Shown piece after piece: positions 27,368-35,272 of a DNA stretch of 64,000 bases. Position numbers and translations under genes: made by a program. Source of the DNA: Seminibacterium arietis (GTDB taxonomy: Bacteria; Pseudomonadota; Gammaproteobacteria; Enterobacterales; Pasteurellaceae); NCBI RefSeq assembly GCF_042675725.1, contig NZ_JBHTJN010000009.1:1-64000 (forward strand), given 5' to 3'. The notes beneath the pieces were generated by a model that was given only the letters and a program-made list of their open reading frames with translations, did not search any database and was not told where the DNA came from. Positions within the stretch are counted from its first letter, which is position 1. Each line of letters begins with the position of its first letter.

Positions 27368-28801
27368 TTATTTAAAGTGCGGTGAATTTTCACCAAATTT
27401 ATTACCAATCAAAAAAGCAATTAAACTAATAACTAGCGAAGGAACAATTTGATGGAACTCAAAAATCTTAATACCTGTTACAGTAAAAAATACATATACA
27501 CCCACTCCAACAATCATTGACGTAATCGCACCATGAGCATTTGCTTTTTCCCAAAACAAGCCTAATACTAAAACCCATAAAAAAGCGGATTCCAAACCTC
27601 CAAGTGCGAGCAAATTCAACCAAATTAGCATATCAGGCGGATTATAAGCCATCACTACTACTAGAACAGTTAAAATTAAAGTCATTGCTGTGGAAAAAAG
27701 CTTCAATTTTCGCTGATCTTTTATAGCATTTGGATTAATCGATAAATACAAATCTTTGATAAAAATTGAAGACGATTGTAATAAATGTGAATCTAAAGTA
27801 GACATAATTGCAGCCATTGGAGTGGCAAGAAAAATACCCGCAACTACAGGATGCAATACATGCAACATCAAAGTTGGAATAACTTTATCAGGTACCGTCA
27901 AGTCAGGCAACACTGCTCTCCCTAATGCACCAGCGAGGTGGATTGTCATCATCACTAATGCGACGACTAGAGTACCGATAACAATACCACGATGTAAAGC
28001 TTTGCTATCTTTAAAAGCAAAACCGCGGATCGCAGTTTGTGGTAATCCAATAATACCGAAACAAACTAACACCCAAAATGAAGTCATAAAAGTAAAACCG
28101 AGTTTATCATTTGGCCCCTGTGGCGTCACTAAATCAGGATCAATTTCTATTAGTTTTGTGACCGCACTTTCTACCCCCCCAGCAGCGTAGATCACTCCTC
28201 CTAATAGCAATAATGTACCCAAAATCATTACCGAACCTTGAATAGTATCAGTCAATACAACAGCTCGAAATCCACCGATAAAAGTATAAACACCAACAGT
28301 TAATGCAAAGATCAATAATGCTTGTGTATAATTTATACCAATCGTACCTTCTAATAATCTCGCTCCGCCAATAAATTGCACTACCATACCTGCAAATAAT
28401 GCTGTCAACAGGGACAAACTTGCTACTAATACTAATGTTTTACTTTTATAACGTTGTAACAGCAAATCGCTAATAGTAATTAAATTATGCTCACGAGAAG
28501 CTATTGCTAGTTTCTTACCCAATACTCCTAATACAAGTAACAATACTGGCACTTGAATCATGGCAAGTAATACCCAACCAAGTCCATATTTATAAGCTCC
28601 ACTAGGACCACCGATAATGGAACTCGCCCCAATATAAGTAGCCGCCATTGTCATAGCCAACACAAAACCCTTCATAGTGCGGTTGCCAATGTAGTATTCT
28701 GTTAAAAAATCACCCTGTTGACGTTTTGAATAAGCATAAAGTGCGGAGGCAAATACTAAAATTAAATAAATTACAAGAGGAATAATAATACTCAAGTTCA
28801 T
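27368..28801 (-). CDS. panF: Sodium/pantothenate symporter PanF
   Basis: Inner-membrane sodium:solute symporter importing pantothenate for CoA synthesis, 477 residues with about 12-13 membrane segments. The SSS family pattern is visible in GWVLLAMIQVP and GGFRAVVLTDTIQGSVM. Its start codon overlaps the yhdT stop (TAATG), the usual arrangement with this small partner. Specificity comes from resemblance and from the yhdT-panF-prmA order. Confidence 0.93.
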   Translation of the reverse strand: MNLSIIIPLVIYLILVFASALYAYSKRQQGDFLTEYYIGNRTMKGFVLAMTMAATYIGASSIIGGPSGAYKYGLGWVLLAMIQVPVLLLVLGVLGKKLAIASREHNLITISDLLLQRYKSKTLVLVASLSLLTALFAGMVVQFIGGARLLEGTIGINYTQALLIFALTVGVYTFIGGFRAVVLTDTIQGSVMILGTLLLLGGVIYAAGGVESAVTKLIEIDPDLVTPQGPNDKLGFTFMTSFWVLVCFGIIGLPQTAIRGFAFKDSKALHRGIVIGTLVVALVMMTIHLAGALGRAVLPDLTVPDKVIPTLMLHVLHPVVAGIFLATPMAAIMSTLDSHLLQSSSIFIKDLYLSINPNAIKDQRKLKLFSTAMTLILTVLVVVMAYNPPDMLIWLNLLALGGLESAFLWVLVLGLFWEKANAHGAITSMIVGVGVYVFFTVTGIKIFEFHQIVPSLVISLIAFLIGNKFGENSPHFK

Positions 28802-29049
28802 TAGTGCTTCTCCTTATCAAGAGAAATATTCTTATAAATCTTCTTCACTACTAAATAAGTAATAATTACAAAGGCGATTGGTAAATAGATACAAGATAAC
28901 TCAAACCATAGAGGAAAACCTAACGCACCCATAGTACTGCTTTGCGGTAAATACGCACAAACACACCAACCTATTGCATAAAAAACTGTTAACCAAATTG
29001 CCCAACGAGCTTCAATGGCAGTTTGCTTGTAACGCTCATTTACTTTCAT
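28801..29049 (-). CDS. yhdT: YhdT-family small membrane protein
   Basis: An 82-residue protein with two membrane segments (about residues 17-35 and 48-68), in the DUF997/YhdT family. It almost always sits directly before panF and overlaps it as TAATG here. It may be an accessory of the symporter, but that is inferred only from linkage. A hairpin separates it from accC. Confidence 0.88.
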   Translation of the reverse strand: MKVNERYKQTAIEARWAIWLTVFYAIGWCVCAYLPQSSTMGALGFPLWFELSCIYLPIAFVIITYLVVKKIYKNISLDKEKH

Positions 29050-29076
29050 TTATTTCCTATCCTAAATAAAAAAACA

Positions 29077-29106
29077 AAATAAAAGGGTGTATCACAATAC
29101 AACCCT
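29077..29106 (-). terminator. Imperfect terminator between accC and yhdT
   Basis: AGGGTGTAT (29084-29092) pairs with ATACAACCCT (29097-29106) with one bulged base, and the minus strand then reads TTTTATTTTG. It probably reduces rather than abolishes read-through from accBC into yhdT-panF-prmA. Confidence 0.6.
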
Positions 29107-29119
29107 CTTTAAAAAATAA

Positions 29120-30466
29120 TTAATCGTGCATACCTAGCTTTTTCTCTAAATAATGAATATTTGTGCCTCCATCTTGGAAATTCTCATCTGATAAAATCAA
29201 ATCATGCAACGGAATGTTCGTTTTTATACCGCTAATAATAGTTTCTGCTAATGCATTTTGCATACGACGAATTGCAACTTCTCGGGTATCGCCATAAGTG
29301 ATTAACTTAGCGATCATTGAATCGTAATGCGGAGGTACCGTATAGCCCCCATAAATATGAGAATCCCAACGTACTCCTAGTCCACCTGGTGAATGTAAAT
29401 GATTAACTTTACCTGGCGATGGTAAGAAGGTTTTTGGATCTTCTGCATTGATACGACATTCTATCGCATGACCTCTGACCTTAATATCCTTTTGAGTGCA
29501 AGAAAGAGGAAATCCCGCAGCAATTCGTAATTGTTCTTTCACCAAATCAACTCCTGTGATCATCTCAGTAACTGGATGTTCTACCTGAATACGAGTATTC
29601 ATTTCAATGAAATAAAATTCCCCATTTTCATACAGGAATTCAAATGTTCCTGCTCCACGATAGCCAATTTCTACACATGCTTTTGCACAGCGAGAACCAA
29701 TGTCATTGCGAACTTTCTCGCTAATTCCTAGTGCTGGAGCTTCTTCTACGACTTTTTGATGGCGTCGTTGCATTGAACAATCTCGCTCAGCAAGATATAT
29801 CGCATTACCGTGCGTATCTGCAAGCACTTGAATTTCAATATGACGAGGATTTTCCAAATATTTTTCCATATATACCATGTCATTATTAAAAGCAGCTTTA
29901 GCTTCAGCTTTAGTCATAGCAATAGATTCAGCGAGGGATTCTTCATCACGAACAACTCTCATACCACGACCACCACCACCTCCTGATGCTTTAATAATAA
30001 CAGGATAACCTATACGTCTAGCGATTTCTTTATTTTTAGCAATATCTGTTCCGATAGGTCCACCAGATCCTGGTACACAAGGCACGCCTGCTTTTTTCAT
30101 TGCATCAATCGCTGAAACTTTATCACCCATCAAGCGAATAACTTCCGCAGTTGGACCAATAAAAGTAAAACCTGAACGCTCAACTTGCTCTGCAAAGTCT
30201 GCATTTTCTGATAAAAATCCATATCCAGGATGAATAGCATCTGCACCTGTCACTTCTGCAGCAGCAATAATAGCGGGAATATTTAAATAACTTTTAGCAG
30301 AAGGTGCTGGACCAATACACACTGTCTGATCTGCTAGTAAGACATGTTTTAATTCACGATCCGCTGTCGAATGAACTGCTACCGTTTTTATGCCTAGCTC
30401 CTTACAAGCTCGCAAAATCCGTAATGCAATCTCACCACGGTTAGCAATAACAACTTTTTCTAACAT
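29120..30466 (-). CDS. accC: Acetyl-CoA carboxylase biotin carboxylase subunit AccC
   Basis: ATP-grasp enzyme that carboxylates biotin on AccB, the first step of fatty acid synthesis, 448 residues. Visible are the glycine-rich loop KASGGGGGRGMRVV near residue 159, the metal and active-site region FEFLYENGEFYFIEMN, and RIQVEHPVTEM. It follows accB in the standard accBC pair. Confidence 0.96.
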   Translation of the reverse strand: MLEKVVIANRGEIALRILRACKELGIKTVAVHSTADRELKHVLLADQTVCIGPAPSAKSYLNIPAIIAAAEVTGADAIHPGYGFLSENADFAEQVERSGFTFIGPTAEVIRLMGDKVSAIDAMKKAGVPCVPGSGGPIGTDIAKNKEIARRIGYPVIIKASGGGGGRGMRVVRDEESLAESIAMTKAEAKAAFNNDMVYMEKYLENPRHIEIQVLADTHGNAIYLAERDCSMQRRHQKVVEEAPALGISEKVRNDIGSRCAKACVEIGYRGAGTFEFLYENGEFYFIEMNTRIQVEHPVTEMITGVDLVKEQLRIAAGFPLSCTQKDIKVRGHAIECRINAEDPKTFLPSPGKVNHLHSPGGLGVRWDSHIYGGYTVPPHYDSMIAKLITYGDTREVAIRRMQNALAETIISGIKTNIPLHDLILSDENFQDGGTNIHYLEKKLGMHD

Positions 30467-30516
30467 AAGAATGCTCTCTTTAAATAATTGTGAAATGTTC
30501 TCACATTGAAAAAAGA

Positions 30517-30981
30517 TTATTCAATAATAATCAATACTTCATCAAATTCTACTGGCTCAGCATTATCAACTAAAATAGCTTTTACTACGCCAGCTTTATC
30601 AGACTCAATACGATTCATCATTTTCATTGCTTCTACAATACAAAGAGCATCACCAACTTTTACTGTTTGCCCAACTTCAACAAAAGGTTTTTCATCTGGA
30701 CTTGGGCTACGATAAAATGTTCCTACCATTGGCGAGCGAACTTTATGCCCACTAATTTCTGCATTCACTATAGGGGTTTCTACTGGAGTTACTGAGGCTG
30801 GGGCTGAAGCTGGAACTGCCTGAGCAACTGGAGCAGCTGTTGGTAAACTGTATTGTACAGTTTGAGCAACTGGTGTACCACGATTAATTCGTACAGATTC
30901 TTCACCTTCCGAAATTTCAAGCTCCATAATGCCTGACTCTTCAACAAGTTCAATAAGTTTTTTAATTTTACGAATGTCCAT
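30517..30981 (-). CDS. accB: Acetyl-CoA carboxylase biotin carboxyl carrier protein AccB
   Basis: Carries biotin between the carboxylase and transcarboxylase half-reactions, 154 residues. The C-terminal biotinyl domain contains EAMKMMN with the biotinylated Lys near residue 120. A Pro/Ala/Val-rich linker (about 45-75) joins it to the N-terminal domain. It lies upstream of accC, and its 159-bp upstream region holds two inverted repeats. Confidence 0.96.
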   Translation of the reverse strand: MDIRKIKKLIELVEESGIMELEISEGEESVRINRGTPVAQTVQYSLPTAAPVAQAVPASAPASVTPVETPIVNAEISGHKVRSPMVGTFYRSPSPDEKPFVEVGQTVKVGDALCIVEAMKMMNRIESDKAGVVKAILVDNAEPVEFDEVLIIIE

Positions 30982-31012
30982 AACATTTTCCTAAAGATTA
31001 AATTCTAACCAC

Positions 31013-31078
31013 AACTTACCAAAAGTTGCTAAAGTGCGGTAAGTTTGATTCATGTTTTATGTAATCCCGAGAGATTAC
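31013..31078 (-). promoter_or_regulatory. Two hairpins in the accB leader
   Basis: On the minus strand, GTAATC pairs with GATTAC (31061-31066, 31073-31078; 6-nt loop), and further on AACTTACC pairs with GGTAAGTT (31013-31020, 31038-31045; 17-nt loop that includes an uptake signal). Both lie within 100 nt of the accB start. In E. coli accBC is autoregulated by AccB; whether these hairpins take part is unknown. Confidence 0.35.
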
Positions 31079-31140
31079 CTGAAAATATTTCATTTGGCGA
31101 TAATTTTCTTAAAATTTCGATAAATTAGCGGTTATCTTCT

Positions 31141-31587
31141 CTATTCTTCTAAATAATTCAATGCAAATTGAAAAGCAAATTCATAACCTTTTGCTCCTAG
31201 ACCACAAATCACGCCTTCTGCAATATCACTAAAATAGGAGTGATGCCGAAAAGATTCGCGCTTATGGATATTAGATAAGTGAATTTCTACGAAAGGAATA
31301 GAGACCGCTAACATTGCATCACGTAAAGCTACGCTAGTATGTGTATAAGCTGCAGGATTAAGTAAAATAAAATCAATCTGCTGAAAACTTTGGTGAATTT
31401 TATCAATCAACTTATCTTCGCTATTCGCTTGAAAACAAGTAAGTTTCACATTGTAATGTGTAGCTAACTCTTGCATACGTTGTTCAATATCATTTAAGGA
31501 TATATGTCCATAATGTTTAGGCTCACGTTTGCCTAACATATTTAAATTTGGACCATTCAACAATAAAATCCGTCTAGATGACAACAT
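31141..31587 (-). CDS. aroQ: Type II 3-dehydroquinate dehydratase AroQ
   Basis: Dehydrates 3-dehydroquinate in the shikimate pathway, 148 residues. Type II signatures: NGPNLNMLGKREPKHYG with the catalytic Tyr and Arg near the N-terminus, LNPAAYTHTSVAL, and EIHLSNIHKRESFR with the catalytic His. It is upstream of accB on the same strand, a conserved Pasteurellaceae and enterobacterial linkage. Confidence 0.95.
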   Translation of the reverse strand: MLSSRRILLLNGPNLNMLGKREPKHYGHISLNDIEQRMQELATHYNVKLTCFQANSEDKLIDKIHQSFQQIDFILLNPAAYTHTSVALRDAMLAVSIPFVEIHLSNIHKRESFRHHSYFSDIAEGVICGLGAKGYEFAFQFALNYLEE

Positions 31588-31765
31588 AACTTCCTCTTTT
31601 AAAATTCGCTTTATTATAACTTTTTTCCTCTACCGCATTGAAAATTACGAAGCTAAGATAATATTTCAACTAATAACACATAAAATATTAGAAAATACTT
31701 TATTAAAGTGCGGTCAATTTTTCACAAATTTACTATAGTCTATATTTTTACCTATCGTCTCGAAA

Positions 31766-32761
31766 TTAAAAACTAATTTTGTGAACAAATTCAGAATCTA
31801 ACCCAAGTAATGGTAATTGAGAACCTTTCCAAGCTCGAAGTAGTTGATAATCCATTAAATTTAACGTATCTAATCCAGGTATCACATTTGGCGTATATTG
31901 CTGTGCAATCCGAGCCAGCTGAGTTAAACCTAAGCTACTTTCAATTGAGGAACTAATTACTACTTTTATTCCGTGACGATGAGCTTCTTCAATTAACTGA
32001 ACACAATATTCAAGCGATCCCATCAAAGTAGGTTTGATGATAATTGCAGCTAAGTGCGGTTCTTTTTGGACAAAAAAATCGAGTTCACGCACAGATTCGT
32101 CCCAAGCAATAGCAATATTGTGATGTTCAGCAAAAATTCGACTTTGCTCACGAGTTTTGCAAGGTTCTTCTAAAAATTGAATGCGAGAACGATGTTCAGG
32201 CTTTACATATTTGGCAAACAACTGTGCTTTCGACAACGTCCAACTACGATTGGCATCCAAACGTAAATAAAGATCGGGAATTGCTTCTAACAACATATCA
32301 GCAATCATACCATCACGATTTGCTTCATACATGCCAACCTTAATTTTAGCTACCTTCTCCCCTGGAATTTGATTTAATACATCATAAAGCTCATCAGGAT
32401 CGCCGTAACATAACGGGGCGACTTGATAGTTTCCTTCTTGCACCAATTCTCCTTCCATTTCAGCCAAAGCACAACTTAAGCCAAAAGCAACAGACGGATA
32501 TAGCCCTTGCAATGAAAATTTTTGATTTGCAGATCTTGCCTGCTCCCACTTTTTTAACCATTGAACAGTTTGCTCTTTCGCCTGTTCTAGAGTTTCTTGG
32601 CTAAATTCAGGCAACGGGGCAATTTCCCCCCAACCTTCATGCTCACCACATTTTATTTGCACAAACAACCCTTCACGTTTCTTCAAAAAGCGATTGCGCA
32701 AAATAAGCTGGCTATCCACAGGAATAGCATATTGGTATAAATGAAAAATTCGATTTGTCAT
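31766..32761 (-). CDS. menC: o-Succinylbenzoate synthase MenC
   Basis: Enolase-superfamily dehydratase of menaquinone synthesis, 331 residues. Active-site elements in order: KIKVG (catalytic Lys), LRLDANRSW (first metal Asp), FLEEPCKT (Glu), and later AWDES with the Asp ligand, then the terminal Lys in IIKPT. Its ATG overlaps the stop of a 46-codon gene as TAATG, so the two are translationally coupled. menB lies just upstream. Confidence 0.94.
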   Translation of the reverse strand: MTNRIFHLYQYAIPVDSQLILRNRFLKKREGLFVQIKCGEHEGWGEIAPLPEFSQETLEQAKEQTVQWLKKWEQARSANQKFSLQGLYPSVAFGLSCALAEMEGELVQEGNYQVAPLCYGDPDELYDVLNQIPGEKVAKIKVGMYEANRDGMIADMLLEAIPDLYLRLDANRSWTLSKAQLFAKYVKPEHRSRIQFLEEPCKTREQSRIFAEHHNIAIAWDESVRELDFFVQKEPHLAAIIIKPTLMGSLEYCVQLIEEAHRHGIKVVISSSIESSLGLTQLARIAQQYTPNVIPGLDTLNLMDYQLLRAWKGSQLPLLGLDSEFVHKISF

Positions 32762-32901
32762 TACTGTTCACATTGTTGTGTATTGTCATTATAACGACCA
32801 CCATAATCTAAACAGTGATCTTTTGCATCAAAAATAACGAAAGTGGCAAAAATACCTAGCACCACTAAAATCAATAAAAGAAACAAGCATTTTTTCAACA
32901 T
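32761..32901 (-). CDS. Unrecognised 46-residue membrane-anchored protein coupled to menC
   Basis: The reading frame opens 8 bases after a strong GAGGAG ribosome site and stops in a TAATG overlap with menC. The product has an N-terminal basic start (MLKKC), one membrane segment of about 20 residues (LFLLLILVVLGIFATFVIF), and a short polar tail (DAKDHCLDYGGRYNDNTQQC) with two cysteines 14 residues apart. Similar C-GG-Y-N-C tails occur in small proteins of related bacteria. No function can be assigned. Confidence 0.75.
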   Translation of the reverse strand: MLKKCLFLLLILVVLGIFATFVIFDAKDHCLDYGGRYNDNTQQCEQ

Positions 32902-32974
32902 TATTTTCTCCTCAAACAAGACAAAAGTGCGGTCAAATTTTCCACTATTCTTACCACACTTTTACTGATTAAAT

Positions 32975-33832
32975 TTATGGATTTCGCTTAAATTTACTGA
33001 AGTCAGGTACACGTTTTTCATTAAACGCATTGCGTCCTTCCTGCCCTTCTTCCGTCATATAAAATAACATAGTTGCATTACCTGCCAGCTCCTGTAAACC
33101 TGCTTGACCATCACAGTCCGCATTCAAAGCTGCTTTCAAACAACGCAAGGCAATCGGGCTGTTGCGTAACATTTCACGACACCAACGCACCGTTTCTTTT
33201 TCTAAATCAGCGTAAGGTACAACTGTATTGACCAATCCCATTTCCAATGCTTCTTGGGCATTATATTGACGACATAAAAACCAAATTTCACGTGCTTTTT
33301 TCTGACCAACTACACGAGCCATGTAAGATGCTCCCCAACCGCCATCAAATGATCCAACTTTTGGTCCTGTTTGACCGAAAATTGCATTATCCGCAGCAAC
33401 AGTCAAATCACAGAGCATATGCAACACGTGTCCCCCTCCAATTGCATATCCCGCAACCATTGCAACTACTGGCTTAGGACAGCTTCGAATATCCCTTTGA
33501 AAATCAAGTACATTTAAATGATGAACTCCTTGCTCATCTTTATAACCACCGTAATCACCACGAACTCGCTGATCCCCTCCTGAACAAAAAGCTTTCTCGC
33601 CTTGACCTGTGAGAATAATTACTCCAATTTTTTCATCAAAACGGGCATCAGAAAAAGCGTGGATCATTTCTTTTACTGTCTGTGGACGAAACGCATTTCG
33701 AACTTGCGGACGATTAATTGTAATTTTCGCAATTCCATCATTAGATTTATGATATAAAATATCTGTATAACTTTCACTAAAATCAGACCACTCGATTGGG
33801 GCGTAAAGTGCCTCATCTTTTGCATTTTGCAT
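32975..33832 (-). CDS. menB: 1,4-Dihydroxy-2-naphthoyl-CoA synthase MenB
   Basis: Crotonase-fold enzyme that closes the naphthoquinone ring in menaquinone synthesis, 285 residues. Seen are FCSGGDQRVRGDYGGY (active-site region), AMVAGYAIGGGHVLHMLCDL (oxyanion loop) and FGQTGPKVGSFDGGWGASYMAR. It is upstream of the small gene and menC. menD, menF and menE are not in this window. Confidence 0.95.
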   Translation of the reverse strand: MQNAKDEALYAPIEWSDFSESYTDILYHKSNDGIAKITINRPQVRNAFRPQTVKEMIHAFSDARFDEKIGVIILTGQGEKAFCSGGDQRVRGDYGGYKDEQGVHHLNVLDFQRDIRSCPKPVVAMVAGYAIGGGHVLHMLCDLTVAADNAIFGQTGPKVGSFDGGWGASYMARVVGQKKAREIWFLCRQYNAQEALEMGLVNTVVPYADLEKETVRWCREMLRNSPIALRCLKAALNADCDGQAGLQELAGNATMLFYMTEEGQEGRNAFNEKRVPDFSKFKRNP

Positions 33833-33904
33833 ATTCTATTCCTTTATTAACAATAAACTGCTTCATTATATATCAATCTATTACTCACTAAAACTACACA
33901 AGTA

Positions 33905-33934
33905 ATAAAAAATAAGGGCTTAAAAAAGCCCTTA
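33905..33934 (-). terminator. brnQ terminator
   Basis: A 9-bp stem (33913-33921 with 33926-33934) of TAAGGGCTT type, followed on the minus strand by a T-run, directly after the brnQ stop. Confidence 0.8.
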
Positions 33935-33944
33935 AATAAAATTA

Positions 33945-35258
33945 TTAGCGAACAATATTTTTCTTCTTGCCTCTAATGCTTTGCAATAAATAACCAATAA
34001 TTAATCCTATTGCTGCAAATGGCAACCATTCCATCGAATATGATTTCAATGGTAACTGTTCAACAAATTCCATATGCTCTACGCCAAATACAGATAGTAT
34101 AGAAATGATAGTCACTAATCCTAATGACAAGCGATGAGCAAGTAATGGCAATGGAATAAATAAATTAAGCAATAATAAGAAAATAACTGTCATTGAAATT
34201 GGATATAAAATTAATAACACAGGCAATGACATACTGATCACTTGTTTTAAACCTAAATTAGCAAAAACAAAGCTGATAATACAAAATAAAATCACATATG
34301 TGCGATAAGAAATTTTTGGATAAACTTCATTGAAATATTCACTAACTGCAACGGCTAATCCAATCGCTGTAGTTAAACACGCTAAAGTAACAATTAACAC
34401 AAGTAAGCCACGACCGAGTTCACCGAAAGTTAAAAGTGCTGTGTTATTTAAAATGTACGTTCCTAAATCTTGACTATTTTGTTTGATTGTCTCCAATGTA
34501 GCACTTTCAATGTGTAAATTATTTCCAATCCAGCCAAGGGCAACATAGATCAAACCTAAAGCAACCGCTGCAATTATAGCTGACAAAATGGTCTGCTTTT
34601 TAATCACTGAGCTATCGCTAGTTTTAGATTTTACTGCATTAATTACAATTACAGAGAAAGACAAAGATGCCAATGCATCCATAGTAAAATAGCCTTCAAT
34701 GATACCATTAAAGAATGCTGAATCTTGAGCTTGATGTGGTTTTATTTCCGCATTACCATTCAATATAAAATAAGCTCGTACAACAAGTGCAATAATAGTA
34801 ATCAATAGTGCTGGAGTCAAAATAGATCCTACTCGATCAACCATTTTTGATGGATTTAAACTTAACCACAATGAAATGCCAAAGAAAACAAGACTAAAAA
34901 TTAATTTAGACCAAAATTCAGGCTGTCCAATAAATGGTACAACCGCCATTTCATAAGCTGTAGCTCCCGTGCGAGGTCCAGCAAAAAATGGTCCAATAGA
35001 TAAATAAATAGCTGCTAAGAAAATTAGCGAAAACCAAGGGTGAATTTGTTTCAGTGCATCTTTATAGCCACCTTTATAAAAAGAACTCACTACAATACCT
35101 AACAATGGCAATCCCACACCTGTAGCTACAAATCCTAAAATCGACACCCAAAAATCTGCTCCACTTTCAAACCCTAATTTAGGTGGAAAGATTAAATTTC
35201 CTGCGCCAAAAAAGATGGCAAATAGCATAAAGCCAACAACAAAAGTATTTTTAACCAT
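33945..35258 (-). CDS. brnQ: Branched-chain amino acid:cation symporter BrnQ
   Basis: Inner-membrane LIVCS-family importer of leucine, isoleucine and valine, 437 residues with about 12 membrane segments. The N-terminal FGAGNLIFPPKLGFESG and GIVVSSFYKGGY stretches are diagnostic. It is 14 nt downstream of tex and ends at a clear terminator, so it may be read from the tex promoter as well as its own. Confidence 0.93.
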   Translation of the reverse strand: MVKNTFVVGFMLFAIFFGAGNLIFPPKLGFESGADFWVSILGFVATGVGLPLLGIVVSSFYKGGYKDALKQIHPWFSLIFLAAIYLSIGPFFAGPRTGATAYEMAVVPFIGQPEFWSKLIFSLVFFGISLWLSLNPSKMVDRVGSILTPALLITIIALVVRAYFILNGNAEIKPHQAQDSAFFNGIIEGYFTMDALASLSFSVIVINAVKSKTSDSSVIKKQTILSAIIAAVALGLIYVALGWIGNNLHIESATLETIKQNSQDLGTYILNNTALLTFGELGRGLLVLIVTLACLTTAIGLAVAVSEYFNEVYPKISYRTYVILFCIISFVFANLGLKQVISMSLPVLLILYPISMTVIFLLLLNLFIPLPLLAHRLSLGLVTIISILSVFGVEHMEFVEQLPLKSYSMEWLPFAAIGLIIGYLLQSIRGKKKNIVR

Positions 35259-35272
35259 ATGATTCCTCTATC

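Noticed and set aside
27756..28190. 144-codon plus-strand open frame within panF
   Set aside because: It lies antisense to a clear symporter gene, with no ribosome site and no family features.
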